DNA of 64,000 nucleotides from QUBU01 sp014337915 (GTDB lineage: Bacteria > Pseudomonadota > Gammaproteobacteria > Steroidobacterales > GCA-2729495): positions 35,333-99,332 of the forward strand of contig SZOW01000009.1 of NCBI GenBank assembly GCA_030263395.1. The letters are read 5' to 3'. A model generated the notes under the pieces. The model had not been told where the DNA came from and did not search any database. It worked only from the letters and a program-made list of their open reading frames with translations. Positions 7,829 to 18,067 of this stretch are shown piece by piece. A program made the translations under genes and the position numbers. The stretch's first letter is position 1; each line of letters begins with the position of its first letter.

Positions 7829-9340
7829 ATGAGCAGTGGCAGCAGGGTACCGATGAGCGCGGAGACCGCGGCATTCCTGCGGCGCGAGCAGCGCCTGTTC
7901 ATCGGCGGCGAGCGCGTCGCCGCGCGTGACGGCGGGCGCATCGAGGTGCTCAATCCGGCCACCGGCGGGCCTCTCGCCCAGGTGTCCGCCGCCGGCGCCG
8001 CGGACATCGATGCCGCCGTGGCCGCCGCGCGGGCCGCCTTCAGCAACGGCCCCTGGCCGGCCATGGGGCCATCGGCGCGCGGGCAGCTGCTGTGGCGCCT
8101 GGCCGACCTGCTCGAGGCGCATGCGCCGACGCTCACCGAACTCGAGATCCTCGACAACGGCATGCCGCTGGATCCGGCCGGCATGCTGGCGGTGCCGACC
8201 GCGGTGAAGATCCTGCGCTACTTCTCCGGCTGGCCCTCGAAGCTGGGTGGCCAGACGCTGCCCGCCGACCGCCGCCCCGGCGCGGCGAGCCCGGCGCTGA
8301 CATACACGCGGCGCGAGCCGGTGGGCGTGGTCGGCCAGATCATTCCCTGGAATTATCCGCTGGCCATGGCCGCCATGAAGCTGGCGCCGGCGCTGGCCAC
8401 CGGTTGCACCGTGGTGCTGAAGCCGGACGAGAAGACGCCGCTGTCGGCGCTGTTCCTCATCGACCTGTTGGTCGAGGCGGGCGTGCCGCCCGGCGTGGTC
8501 AACATCGTGCCGGGCTTCGGCGAGACCGCCGGTGCCGCCATCGCCGCGCACCCGGGAATAGACAAGGTGGCGTTCACCGGTTCCGGCGAGGTCGGGCGCA
8601 AGATCGTCGCCGCCGCCACCGGCAACCTCAAGCGGGTGTCGCTGGAACTCGGCGGCAAGAATCCCTTCATCGTGTTCGCCGATGCCGACCTCGATCGCGC
8701 GATCGAGGCCGCGACGCGCTCGGCGTTCTTCCTGCAGGGCCAGAACTGCCAGTGCGCCTCGCGGCTGTTCGTGCACGAGGCGGTGGCCGCACCGTTCACG
8801 GCCGGCCTCGCCGCCGCGGCCCAGGCGCTGCCGCTGGGGCCGGGCTGGGATCCGCGGACGCGCATCGGCCCGCTGATCTCGGCCGGGCAGCTGGAGCGTG
8901 TTGCAGGCTATGTGGAGCTGGGCCGCAAGGAGGGTGCGCGGCTGGTGACCGGCGGTGGGCCGCGGCCCGGGCCGGGTTATTTCCTGCCGCCCACGGTGTT
9001 CGCCGACATCCAGCCAGGCATGGCGATCGCGCGCGAGGAGATCTTCGGGCCCGTCACCGGCATCCAGACCTTCGGCGACCGCGACCTCGACGGCCTCGCC
9101 GCCCAGGCCAATGACAGCGAGTACGGGCTGGTGGCCAGCGTGTGGACGCGCGACCTCGGCACCGCACATCGCTTCGCCGAGGCGTTGCGCGCCGGGGTGG
9201 TGGGCATCAACCACCATGGCGGCGGCGACATCCACGCGCCCTTCGGCGGCTACCGGCAGTCCGGCTGGGGGCGCGAGTTCGGCGCCGAGAACCTCGACCT
9301 CTACCTGGAGACCAAGACCGTCGTGGTGCGCTACGACTGA
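7829..9340 (+). CDS. NAD(P)-dependent aldehyde dehydrogenase
   Basis: A 503-residue ALDH-superfamily enzyme that oxidises an aldehyde to the acid. The catalytic glutamate is in LELGGKNPF and the catalytic cysteine in QGQNCQCASR. The coenzyme region IIPWNYPLAMAAMK and the Rossmann loop FTGSGEVGRKI are typical. The C-terminal PFGGYRQSGWGREFGAE matches betaine/phenylacetaldehyde-type ALDHs. The start is the ATG at 7829 with GAGGAG upstream. It precedes a GST gene by 88 bases on the same strand. The physiological aldehyde is unknown. Confidence 0.92.
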   Translation: MSSGSRVPMSAETAAFLRREQRLFIGGERVAARDGGRIEVLNPATGGPLAQVSAAGAADIDAAVAAARAAFSNGPWPAMGPSARGQLLWRLADLLEAHAPTLTELEILDNGMPLDPAGMLAVPTAVKILRYFSGWPSKLGGQTLPADRRPGAASPALTYTRREPVGVVGQIIPWNYPLAMAAMKLAPALATGCTVVLKPDEKTPLSALFLIDLLVEAGVPPGVVNIVPGFGETAGAAIAAHPGIDKVAFTGSGEVGRKIVAAATGNLKRVSLELGGKNPFIVFADADLDRAIEAATRSAFFLQGQNCQCASRLFVHEAVAAPFTAGLAAAAQALPLGPGWDPRTRIGPLISAGQLERVAGYVELGRKEGARLVTGGGPRPGPGYFLPPTVFADIQPGMAIAREEIFGPVTGIQTFGDRDLDGLAAQANDSEYGLVASVWTRDLGTAHRFAEALRAGVVGINHHGGGDIHAPFGGYRQSGWGREFGAENLDLYLETKTVVVRYD

Positions 9341-9428
9341 GGCCGCGGCGGACGTTGACCGTCCGCGGGGCCTGCGGGAACATGGCCGCTTTCCGCACCG
9401 AAGAACACCAGGAACGGAGACCCCAGCC

Positions 9429-10091
9429 ATGAAGCTCTACGGCTCGCTTGCCTCGCCCTATGTCGCCCGCGTCGCCATGTTCGCGAAGATCAAGGGCATC
9501 GACCTGCCGCTGCACGAAGCCCCCGGCGGCAGCATCAAATCACCCGAGTTCCTCAAGCTCAATCCCATGGGCAAGATGCCGACGCTCGAGGCCAACGGCC
9601 AGGGCCTGGGCGAATCCACCATCATCTGCGGTTACCTCGAGGACACGCAGGCCGGGAAACCCGGCCTGCCGAAGGATCCGCTGGACCGCGCCCGCAGCCA
9701 CCTCGTGGCACGCATCACCGACCTCTACATCGCCCAGCAGATCGGGGCGTTCTTCCGCAGCATGAATCCCGCCAAGCGCGATGCCGCCGCCGTGGAGGCC
9801 GCCGGCAAGGAACTCGCCAAGGCCTACGGCTACGTGGAGCAGGTGATGGGCCCCGGCCCGTTCTGCATCGGCAGCGTGCCCACGCTCGGAGACTGCGCGC
9901 TGGCGCCGACCACGGCCATGGTCCGCAAAATCCTCGCCGCCGGCAATTTCGGTGTCGAAGACCCCACCCGCAGCCCGCGCCTGCAGGCCTGGTGGAAGGC
10001 CGTGGAGGGCAACGCCGACTGCCAGGGCGTGCTGGCCGCGCATGCCGAAGCCTTCGACGCCTTCATGAAGCAGATGGCCGCCAGGCGCTGA
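9429..10091 (+). CDS. Glutathione S-transferase family protein
   Basis: A 220-residue GST-fold protein. The thioredoxin-like N-terminal domain starts MKLYGSLASPYVARV and has the cis-proline context GKMPTLE and GLGESTIICGYLED for glutathione binding. The all-helical C-terminal domain contains the N-cap-like VPTLGDCALAPT. It likely conjugates or reduces electrophilic products in the cytoplasm, perhaps linked to the aldehyde dehydrogenase upstream. The start is the ATG at 9429 after an ACGGAG-type ribosome-binding site. The gene is followed immediately by tRNA-Arg. Confidence 0.88.
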   Translation: MKLYGSLASPYVARVAMFAKIKGIDLPLHEAPGGSIKSPEFLKLNPMGKMPTLEANGQGLGESTIICGYLEDTQAGKPGLPKDPLDRARSHLVARITDLYIAQQIGAFFRSMNPAKRDAAAVEAAGKELAKAYGYVEQVMGPGPFCIGSVPTLGDCALAPTTAMVRKILAAGNFGVEDPTRSPRLQAWWKAVEGNADCQGVLAAHAEAFDAFMKQMAARR

Positions 10092-10104
10092 GCCTTCCCG
10101 CGGC

Positions 10105-10181
10105 GCACCCGTAGCTCAGCTGGATAGAGCACCTGGCTTCGAACCAGGGGGTCGGGAGTTCGAATCTCTCCGGGTGCGCCA
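10105..10181 (+). tRNA. tRNA-Arg (anticodon UCG)
   Basis: A 77-nt cloverleaf with encoded CCA. The acceptor strands GCACCCG (10105-10111) and CGGGTGC pair fully and are followed by G-CCA. The D arm begins GCTC; the anticodon stem CCTGG/CCAGG encloses loop CTTCGAA with anticodon TCG at 10139-10141; the T arm has GGGAG-TTCGAAT-CTCTC. It reads arginine CGA and, by wobble, other CGN codons. It starts 13 bases after the GST gene. No integrase or duplicated 3' end is visible nearby. Confidence 0.97.
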
Positions 10182-10226
10182 ATGGGACTGTACGCCAGCA
10201 GCGACAGTATCAAGAGGGAGTCCGTC

Positions 10227-11825
10227 ATGATCAGCGCAACGACGTGCAACGATTTCGGGTCGAAGGTCGCAAGCCATTCCGGACCGCGATGGCAGTGGCG
10301 GACCGCCCTGCTGGCTGTCCTGTCCGGGCTGGTCATGTCCATGCCCGCGGTCTCTGCCCAGCTCGTGCGCACCACGCTCGGCGAACTGCGTGGCACCAGC
10401 AGCGATGGCATCGACGTCTGGCGCGGCATTCCCTATGCGGCGCCGCCGGTCGCTGCGCTGCGCTGGCGGCCGCCGCAGCCGGCGGCGGCCTGGAAGGGGA
10501 TCCGCGACGCCACGCGGTTTGGCCCGATCTGCCCGCAGGACGAGCGGCCTGGCTCGAAGGGCGCAGCCCAGAGCGAGGACTGCCTGACGCTGAACGTCTA
10601 CGCGCCGGCAAAGCGGGCCGCGGCTGGGCTGCCGGTCATGGTCTGGATCCACGGCGGCAGCTTCCGCTGGGGTGCGGGTTCACTGCCGGCCTATGACGGC
10701 AGCGCCTTCGCGCGCCAGGGCGTGGTGCTGGTGACGCTCAACTACCGCCTCGACCGGCTGGGCCGCTTCGGCCACCCGGCACTGACGCGCGCGCAGGCCG
10801 ATGAGCCGCTCGCCAACTATGGGCTGATGGACCAGATCGCGGCCCTGCACTGGGTGCGGGACAACATCGCGGCCTTCGGCGGTGACCCGCAGCGCGTGAC
10901 CATCTTCGGCTTCTCGGCCGGCGGCGTCTCGGTCAACGGCCTGATGGCGGCGCCGTCCGCCCGCGGCCTGTTCCAGCGCGCCATCGCCCAGAGCGGCGGC
11001 ATCAGCATGGATGCCGGCCAGCGCTTGCGGGAACCGGCCGGCCGCTTCAAGGCGCTGGAGCAGGACGGGCTGGAGTTCGCGGCCAGCCTGGGCATCGCCG
11101 ACGATGACCAGGCACCGGCACGGCTGCGGGCGCTCAGCGTGGCGCAGATCCTCGCCTATCCGCAGAAGGACAGCTCCATGAATCCGGTCGTCGACGGCCG
11201 GCTGATCCCCGACGACATCTGGCGCATTTTCCAGGGAGGCCGGCAGGCGCCTGTGCCCTACCTGGCCGGCGCCAACAGCTGGGAGGGCAGCCTGATCCGA
11301 CCCTTCAAGCTGCCGATGCCGGCAATCCTGTTCGGCGTGACACCCGAGCGGGCGCGCCAGGTCTACGGCGACCTGCCCGACGAGGCGCTGAAGGAAACCT
11401 ATTTCGGTGATGCGCTGTTCATCGCACCGGCCTGGATGCTCGCCGCGGACATGGCGGCCGCCCGGGCGCCGGCCTGGCTTTATTACTACAGCTACGTGGA
11501 CGACGCCGACCGCGGCCGGGTGCCGGGCGCGGCACACGGTGCCGAAGTCAGCCATCTATTCCAGCAACCATTGCGCCCCGACGCAAAGCTGAGCGACCAC
11601 GACCTCGCGGTCTCCGAACCGCTGCGCCGCTACTGGCTGCAGTTCGCGCGCGCGGGGGACCCGAACGCCCCGGGGCTCCCCGAGTGGCCCGCCTTCACCC
11701 GCGAGAAGCCGGCGACCATGGAATTCGGCGAGCGGCCGGAACTGCATCCGGCGCTGTTCCCGAAACGCATGGCTTTCCAGGAATCGCTGGTCGAGGCGGT
11801 GCGCGCCGCGCGCAAGGCGCACTGA
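10227..11825 (+). CDS. Secreted type-B carboxylesterase
   Basis: A 532-residue carboxylesterase/lipase of the type-B (cholinesterase-like) family. A long N-region and a hydrophobic core ending in SMPAVSA form a signal peptide, so the enzyme is probably periplasmic or exported. Catalytic features are the oxyanion loop WIHGGSFRWGAG, the nucleophile in GFSAGG and the histidine in GAAHGAEVSHLF. LTLNVYAP and the SEDCL context are family hallmarks. The start is the ATG at 10227 with AGAGGGAG upstream; the frame also has an ATG just after the tRNA CCA, which is unlikely. It converges with the ABC permease gene, leaving only 8 bases between stops. Confidence 0.9.
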   Translation: MISATTCNDFGSKVASHSGPRWQWRTALLAVLSGLVMSMPAVSAQLVRTTLGELRGTSSDGIDVWRGIPYAAPPVAALRWRPPQPAAAWKGIRDATRFGPICPQDERPGSKGAAQSEDCLTLNVYAPAKRAAAGLPVMVWIHGGSFRWGAGSLPAYDGSAFARQGVVLVTLNYRLDRLGRFGHPALTRAQADEPLANYGLMDQIAALHWVRDNIAAFGGDPQRVTIFGFSAGGVSVNGLMAAPSARGLFQRAIAQSGGISMDAGQRLREPAGRFKALEQDGLEFAASLGIADDDQAPARLRALSVAQILAYPQKDSSMNPVVDGRLIPDDIWRIFQGGRQAPVPYLAGANSWEGSLIRPFKLPMPAILFGVTPERARQVYGDLPDEALKETYFGDALFIAPAWMLAADMAAARAPAWLYYYSYVDDADRGRVPGAAHGAEVSHLFQQPLRPDAKLSDHDLAVSEPLRRYWLQFARAGDPNAPGLPEWPAFTREKPATMEFGERPELHPALFPKRMAFQESLVEAVRAARKAH

Positions 11826-11833
11826 GCGCGGGT

Positions 11834-12591
11834 TCAGGCCTTGAGCCGGTAGCCGGTGCGGAACACCCAGGCGATCACCGCGAGGCAGATCGCCATGAAC
11901 AGCAGCGTCATGCCGAGGCTGAGCGCGACGCTGACGTCCGCCTTGCCGTAGAAGCTCCAGCGGAAGCCGTTGACCAGGTACACGACCGGGTTGAACAGCG
12001 ACAGCTGCTGCCAGAACGGCGGCAGCATGTTGATGGAATAGAAGCTGCCGCCGAGGAAGGTCAGCGGCGTGATGATCATGATCGGCACGATCTGCAGCTT
12101 CTCCCAGCCGGTCGCCCAGATGCCGAGGATGAAGCCGAACAGGCAGAAGGTCACCGAGGTCAGCACCAGGAAGGCCATCATCCACAGCGGGTGCTCGATG
12201 CGGAAGTCGACAAACAGCGAGGCGGTGGCGAGGATGATGAGCCCGAGCATCACCGACTTGGTGGCCGCCGCACCCACGTAGCCGGTGACGATCTCCACGT
12301 AGGAAACCGGCGCCGACAGCACCTCGTAGATGGTGCCGTTGTAGCGCGGCATGTAGATGCCGAACGAGGCGTTGCCGATGCTCTCGGTCAGCACCGAGAG
12401 CATGATCAGCCCCGGCACGATGAAGGCGCCGTAGCTTACCCCGTCGATCTCCGCCATGCGCGAGCCGATGGCGGCGCCGAACACCACGAAGTACAGCGAG
12501 GTGGAGATCACCGGCGAGAGGATGCTCTGCACCAGGGTGCGGAACCAGCGCGACAGCTCGAAGCGGTACAGGGTGCGCACGGCCTGCAGGT

Positions 12592-12595
<4 letters not shown>
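11834..12595 (-). CDS. yadH: ABC-2 type exporter permease (YadH-like)
   Basis: A 253-residue inner-membrane permease with six hydrophobic segments. YFVVFGAAIGSRM, the PRYNGTIYEVLSAPVSYVEIV loop and NGFRWSFYGKADVS are typical of the YadH/NodJ group of ABC-2 permeases. It pairs with the ATPase upstream, whose stop overlaps its ATG (ATGA). The substrate of YadGH-type exporters is not established. The length matches the family, and assignment as permease is firm. Confidence 0.88.
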
Positions 12596-13530
<935 letters not shown>

Positions 13531-13618
13531 CGGCGGGGATTATACCGGTGGCTGCGGTCAACCGAAGCCTGGCCGGAGCGTTGTGGCAGCAGGTCCATCG
13601 TCGGTGACACGTCAGCCC

Positions 13619-15001
13619 ATGCAGGAAACACCCGCAGCCGCCATTGCCGCGAATCGCTACGGCCTCGGTGCGCGCCCCGGGGACCTGGCGGCGATCGCGA
13701 GCGATCCGCGCGGCTGGCTGCGGGGGCAGCTGGCCGGGCCGCCGCCGCAGCTGGCGCAGTCCGGGCTGCGCGGCTCGGCCGACATCCTCGCCGAGGCCAG
13801 CCGCATCCGGCAGGAGAAAGGTGCGCAGGACCAGCAGCGGCAGATTCCGCGGCTGTACCGCCCGATCTATCTCCGGGAGGCCAGCGCCCGCCTGGCATTC
13901 GCCACCACCACCGATCGGCCGTTCCTCGAGCGGCTCACCTGGTTCTGGAGCAACCACTTCGCGGTCTCGGTCGACAAGCTGGCGGTGCTCGGGGTTGCCG
14001 GTGCCTGCGAGCGCGAGGCCATCCGGCCCCATGTGCTGGGCCGCTTCGCCGACCTGCTGCTGGCCGTCGAGCGGCACCCGGCGATGCTGCTGTACCTCGA
14101 CAATACCAGCTCCGTCGGGCCCGGCTCGACGCTGGCGCAGCGCCTGGCACGCAGGCGCAGCGCCGCGTCGGTTGGCATCAATGAAAACCTCGGCCGCGAG
14201 ATCCTCGAGCTGCACACGCTGGGTGTCGATGGCGGCTACAGCCAGGCGGACGTGACGGCATTCGCCAGGGTGCTGACCGGCTGGTCCATCGGCGGCGGCA
14301 AGGGCCGGCTGGCGGGCGGCGAGCCGGGACGGTTCCTGTTCCGCCCCGCACTGCACGAGCCCGGCCCGCAGCGGGTGCTCGGCCAGTCCTATGCACAGCC
14401 GGGCGTGGAGCAGGGCGAGGCGGTGCTGCAGGCGCTGGCGGGGCATCCGGCGACGGCGCGACACCTGGCGACGAAGCTAGCCCGCCACTTCATCGCCGAT
14501 GATCCGCCGCCCGCGGCGGTGGAGCGCATTAGCCGCGCCTTCCTGGCCACCGATGGCGACCTGCCCGCGGTGTATGCGGCGCTGGTCGATGCGCCGGAGG
14601 GCTGGGAGATGCCGCTCGGCAAGTTCAAGACGCCGGCCGACCAGGTGATCTCCGTGTTCCGTGGCCTGCAGCTGCCGGTCGCCAGCGGCAGCGAAGCGCA
14701 GCAGCGTGCGGCGCTCGCCGCCTTCGAGCTGCTGGGCCAGCGCAGCTGGTCGCCCGGTTCACCGGCCGGCTGGCCGGATCGTGCCGCCGACTGGAATGGC
14801 CCCTCCGCGTTGCTGCAGCGGGTGGAGTGGGCCGATGCGCTGGGCCAGCGCTTTGGCACGCTGCACGATGCGCGCCAACTCGCCCCGCAGCTGCTCGGCG
14901 CTACGCTGGGTGCAGGGACGCGTAGCGCCATCGCCCGTGCAGCGAGCCCGGCCCAGGCCCTGACCCTGCTGCTGGCGGCGCCCGAGTTCCTGCGGCGTTG
15001 A
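13619..15001 (+). CDS. DUF1800 domain-containing protein
   Basis: A 460-residue protein of the DUF1800 family, recognised by the N-terminal AANRYGLGARPGDL, the central FWSNHFAVSVDK and GINENLGREILELHTLGVDGGY followed by DVTAFARVLTGWSIGG, and the C-terminal LLLAAPEFLRR. Function is unknown. Members are almost always encoded next to a DUF1501 protein, as here (36 bases downstream), and are thought to be exported or envelope-associated. The start is the ATG at 13619; a GTG five codons upstream is an alternative. No clear signal peptide with this start. Confidence 0.85.
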   Translation: MQETPAAAIAANRYGLGARPGDLAAIASDPRGWLRGQLAGPPPQLAQSGLRGSADILAEASRIRQEKGAQDQQRQIPRLYRPIYLREASARLAFATTTDRPFLERLTWFWSNHFAVSVDKLAVLGVAGACEREAIRPHVLGRFADLLLAVERHPAMLLYLDNTSSVGPGSTLAQRLARRRSAASVGINENLGREILELHTLGVDGGYSQADVTAFARVLTGWSIGGGKGRLAGGEPGRFLFRPALHEPGPQRVLGQSYAQPGVEQGEAVLQALAGHPATARHLATKLARHFIADDPPPAAVERISRAFLATDGDLPAVYAALVDAPEGWEMPLGKFKTPADQVISVFRGLQLPVASGSEAQQRAALAAFELLGQRSWSPGSPAGWPDRAADWNGPSALLQRVEWADALGQRFGTLHDARQLAPQLLGATLGAGTRSAIARAASPAQALTLLLAAPEFLRR

Positions 15002-15036
15002 CGGTGACGGATGGCAGCCTTGCGAGGTGAACGCTC

Positions 15037-16275
15037 ATGAGTCCGGTCAATCGGCGCGAGATCCTGCTGGGCGGCGTGGCGGCGGCGGGCCTCGGGGCCT
15101 CCGGCGGCCTGCTGGTTTCGCGGCTGGCGCTGGCGGCCGGGCCCGATGGGCCGCGCGGCGAAGCCCGCCTGGTGTTCGTCATCCTGCGCGGCGCAGTCGA
15201 CGGGCTGGCTGCAGTGCCGCCCTGGGGCGATCCCGACTACGGCCGCCTGCGCCCCGGGATCGCCATCGCCGCACCCGGGGCGGCGCAGGGCGCACTGCCG
15301 CTCGATGGCCTGTTCGGACTGCATCCCCGCCTGGCCTTCCTGCACGAGTGCTACGCCGCCGCTGAACTCACGGTGTTTCATGCGGTGGCCGGTCCCTACC
15401 GCCAGCGCTCGCATTTCGACGGGCAGGACGTGCTCGAGAACGGCGCGACCGCGGCCCATGCGCTGCAGACCGGGTGGCTGAATCGCGCCCTCGCGGCGTT
15501 GCCGGCACCGGCACGGCAGGGACGGCAACAGCTCGGTGTCGCGCTCGGCCGGAACCTGCCGCTGCTGATGCGCGGACCCGCGGCGGTGGCCTCCTGGGCG
15601 CCATCGCGGCTCGCCGCGCTGGATGAGGACACCCTGCAGCGGGTGCAGGATCTCTACGCGCAGGACCCATTGCTGGCACAGCGGCTGGCGGATGCGCTGG
15701 CGACGAATGCCATGGCCACGGCGGCTGGCGGCGATGCACGCCAGGGCGCGGGCCCCGCGGCGCGCTATGCGGAGGTCGTGCGTGCCACCGCGGGCTTCCT
15801 GCGGCGCGATGCGGGCCCGCGCGTCGCGGTGTTCGACACCCAGGGCTGGGATACGCATGCCAACGAGGGCGCCGCCCAGGGGCAGCTGGGCCAGAGGCTC
15901 GGCGCCCTCGACGCGGGCCTGCGGCTGCTGAAGGACGAGCTCGGCAGCGCCTGGCGCGATACCGCGGTCATCCTGGCGACGGAGTTCGGGCGCACCGCCG
16001 CGGTCAATGGCACGCGTGGCACTGACCATGGCACGGCGACGGTCGCCTTCCTGCTCGGTGGGGCGGTGCGCGGCGGGCGGGTGGTGGCGGACTGGCCCGG
16101 CCTGTCGGCCCGCGCGCTCTATCAGCAGCGCGACCTGGCACCGACGCTGGACCTGCGTTCGGTCTTCAAGGGGGTGCTGCAGGAGCAGCTGCAGCTGCCG
16201 GGGGCGGAACTCGAGCGGTCGGTCTTCCCCGGAAGCGCGGGCGCCGCGCCGCTCCGGGACCTGATCCGCGCCTGA
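15037..16275 (+). CDS. DUF1501 domain-containing protein with Tat-like signal
   Basis: A 412-residue sulfatase-like-fold protein of family DUF1501. The N-terminus (NRREILLGG and a hydrophobic stretch ending in RLALAA) is a twin-arginine-type signal. Family landmarks are VFVILRGAVDGLAAVPPWGDPDY, the TQGWDTHANEGAAQGQLGQRL block and the late VILATEFGRTAAVNGTRGTDHGTA block. It is paired with the DUF1800 gene, probably in one transcript, with GAGGTG before its ATG. Biochemical function is unknown; a periplasmic role is likely. The stop codon lies inside an 18-bp inverted repeat. Confidence 0.86.
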   Translation: MSPVNRREILLGGVAAAGLGASGGLLVSRLALAAGPDGPRGEARLVFVILRGAVDGLAAVPPWGDPDYGRLRPGIAIAAPGAAQGALPLDGLFGLHPRLAFLHECYAAAELTVFHAVAGPYRQRSHFDGQDVLENGATAAHALQTGWLNRALAALPAPARQGRQQLGVALGRNLPLLMRGPAAVASWAPSRLAALDEDTLQRVQDLYAQDPLLAQRLADALATNAMATAAGGDARQGAGPAARYAEVVRATAGFLRRDAGPRVAVFDTQGWDTHANEGAAQGQLGQRLGALDAGLRLLKDELGSAWRDTAVILATEFGRTAAVNGTRGTDHGTATVAFLLGGAVRGGRVVADWPGLSARALYQQRDLAPTLDLRSVFKGVLQEQLQLPGAELERSVFPGSAGAAPLRDLIRA

Positions 16276-16296
16276 TGCCAGGCGCGGATCAGGTCC
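16257..16296. terminator. 18-bp perfect inverted repeat at the end of the DUF1501 gene
   Basis: Bases 16257-16274 pair perfectly with 16279-16296 around a 4-base loop (ATGC), and the stop codon of the DUF1501 gene falls in the stem. The stem is GC-rich with no T-run on either side, so it is not a classic intrinsic terminator. It sits between convergent genes and could stop transcription from both or protect mRNA 3' ends. Confidence 0.5.
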
Positions 16297-16317
16297 GCGG
16301 CTGTGATTGCCGCAGCG

Positions 16318-17253
16318 TCAGGCCTGGGACTGCGCCTGGGCCTTTGTGCCGCTGGCCCGCCGGGCCGGCATGACCACCGCCAGCAGCAGCGCCAGCACGA
16401 AGGCGCCCAGCACCATGCCCATCTCCAGCGCGTATTCCTGCGGCTTGGACCAGAACTCGTCGTAGAGGCCCCATTCGTGGGCGAACTCCACCGCGGTCCA
16501 GAAGATGCCGGCCGTCGGGATCGCGTAGCGCACGCCTGCCAGCACGCGCGTGAACTTCGCCAGGCGCATCAGCAGGTAGAAGGTCCAGGCGATGAAGATG
16601 AAGCCGGCCACATAGGTAATGGGATGGTGGGAGCCCACGAAGCGGGTGTCGACGAGGAACAGCGACACGGCGTAGCAGAACCAGATGACGTAGAGCACTT
16701 CCAGGAAGGTGATGCGGGCGAAGTTGCGGTCAGCAGCGGTGGCCGGCTTGCCGGCGTCGTAGCGGGTGACGCGCTGGATCCAGCGGAAGGCGTTGCAGCG
16801 GGTGTCGCGGTTGAAGACGAAGAAGGGCAGGGTGGCCATCAGCAGGCCGACGGTCGCCTGCACGAACAGCAGGCTCGGCGACAGTACCTTCTCGCCGTTG
16901 ACCACCAGCGGGCCCATGTCGATGTACTCGGGGTTGAAGCGGAACGAGAGCTCGATCCAGCCGGTCCAGACCAGGTGGCCGGCGATGAAGCCGAACCAGG
17001 TGCCCAGGGCCTCGGAGTTGCGGGCCGAGGCGTAGATCACCATGGCGATGGCAATGGCACCCAGGCCGATGCTGATCGCGGTCTCGTGCCCGGGCGGGAA
17101 ATTGTCTGTTACCAGCGACAGCAGGCTGTGCATGATCGGGACGATGCCGAGGACGGCCACGAAGGCGAAGGCCCCGACATAGGGTGGCTGGTAGAAGCGG
17201 GACAGGATCCCGGCTGCGGGTGCCACTCGGTCCTGCTGCAGTTCTGCGCTCAT
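16318..17253 (-). CDS. Polytopic membrane protein of unknown function
   Basis: A 311-residue protein I do not recognise. About eight or nine hydrophobic segments are visible, beginning PPYVGAFAFVAVLGIVPIMH and including LEVLYVIWFCYAVSLFLV and EMGMVLGAFVLALLLAVVMPA. A short charged tail ends the protein. One loop after the fourth segment is rich in Arg and Lys (NRDTRCNAFRWIQRVTRYD), so it is probably cytoplasmic. Conserved-looking aromatic and acidic residues in the membrane (WTGWIELSF) suggest more than a simple anchor. The start at 17253 has AGGGGA upstream. It converges with the DUF1501 gene and has no evident operon partner. Confidence 0.7.
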   Translation of the reverse strand: MSAELQQDRVAPAAGILSRFYQPPYVGAFAFVAVLGIVPIMHSLLSLVTDNFPPGHETAISIGLGAIAIAMVIYASARNSEALGTWFGFIAGHLVWTGWIELSFRFNPEYIDMGPLVVNGEKVLSPSLLFVQATVGLLMATLPFFVFNRDTRCNAFRWIQRVTRYDAGKPATAADRNFARITFLEVLYVIWFCYAVSLFLVDTRFVGSHHPITYVAGFIFIAWTFYLLMRLAKFTRVLAGVRYAIPTAGIFWTAVEFAHEWGLYDEFWSKPQEYALEMGMVLGAFVLALLLAVVMPARRASGTKAQAQSQA

Positions 17254-17473
17254 GCTGATCGTCCCCTGGTCGCCTGCGTCATCCGGGGCGCCCCGGCGCC
17301 CCTCCATGGCCGCCAGTATAGCCAGTCCGGCAGCCACCGGCGAAGGCCGTGGCAGTGCCGGTCAACCCCGTCCCGGCCGCCGCGTTCCTCATTGCCAGGT
17401 GGGATGGACCGGTGCGCACAGCCCCCGGCCCGCCCTGGTTCCGCAACCGAGTTGACACAATGGAGTTCACAAA

Positions 17474-18046
17474 ATGAAGGCGATGATCAGGACAGGACTG
17501 CTGCTGGGCGCATTCGTGGCGGCCGGGGCGTTTGCGGCGGACGGCGCCGGCGTCGCGCAGCGCGACGTCAACCAGCAGAATCGCATCGCTGCCGGGCTCG
17601 ACAGCGGGCAGCTGACCACGCGCGAGGCCGCCAGTCTCGAGCACAAGGAGTCCGTCGTCGGGCGCATGGAAGCGCAGGCCCTGAAGGACGGCGAACTGAC
17701 CGCGGGTGAGTCGGCGAAGCTCGATGCCGCGCAGGACCATGTCAGCCAGGCGATCAGGCACCAGAAGCACGATGCCCAGGTCGGCAATCCCGACTCGGCA
17801 TCCGCCGAGCGCATGCAGGCCAGTGTGCAGCGCAGCGCAAACCAGGAGGCGCGCATCCAGCAGGGGCTGGAGTCCGGCAGCCTGTCCGGCCAGGAGGCCG
17901 CGCGGCTGGAACATGGGCAGGCGAGGGTCAACCATCGCCAGGCCAGATCCGGTGCCGATGGCCACGTCGGTGCGCGGGAGGCGCACGGCATGCAGCACTC
18001 ACAGGGCCGGCAGAGCGCACGCATCTACGGCAAGAAGCACAACTGA
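17474..18046 (+). CDS. Periplasmic protein with two 90-residue-spaced repeats, function unknown
   Basis: A 190-residue protein with a signal peptide (cleavage near AFAA, residue 22). The mature part is an internal duplication: NQQNRIAAGLDSGQLTTREA from residue 33 and NQEARIQQGLESGSLSGQEA from residue 123, exactly 90 residues apart, each unit ending in a Lys-His pair (H99 and H189). Each unit seems to hold a pair of [S/D]GxLTxxE-type turns, resembling calcium-binding or helix-capping loops. Highly charged, His-rich C-terminus. ATG at 17474 with GGAG upstream. It stands alone; the neighbours give no clue. I recall similar hypothetical exported proteins in proteobacteria but no function. Confidence 0.75.
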   Translation: MKAMIRTGLLLGAFVAAGAFAADGAGVAQRDVNQQNRIAAGLDSGQLTTREAASLEHKESVVGRMEAQALKDGELTAGESAKLDAAQDHVSQAIRHQKHDAQVGNPDSASAERMQASVQRSANQEARIQQGLESGSLSGQEAARLEHGQARVNHRQARSGADGHVGAREAHGMQHSQGRQSARIYGKKHN

Positions 18047-18067
18047 GCGGCGCAATGCCACCTGCCG

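Noticed and set aside
10105..10181. tRNA-Arg as an integration site
   Set aside because: No integrase, no repeat of the tRNA end and ordinary genes on both sides.
9830..10652. Two minus-strand frames crossing the tRNA
   Set aside because: They read the reverse of tRNA-Arg (RRDSNSRPPGSKPGAL-type text), a well-known source of false proteins.
13539..13561. TTGACC plus TATAAT upstream of yadG as a sigma-70 promoter
   Set aside because: The spacer is only 11 bases, far from the usual 16-18.
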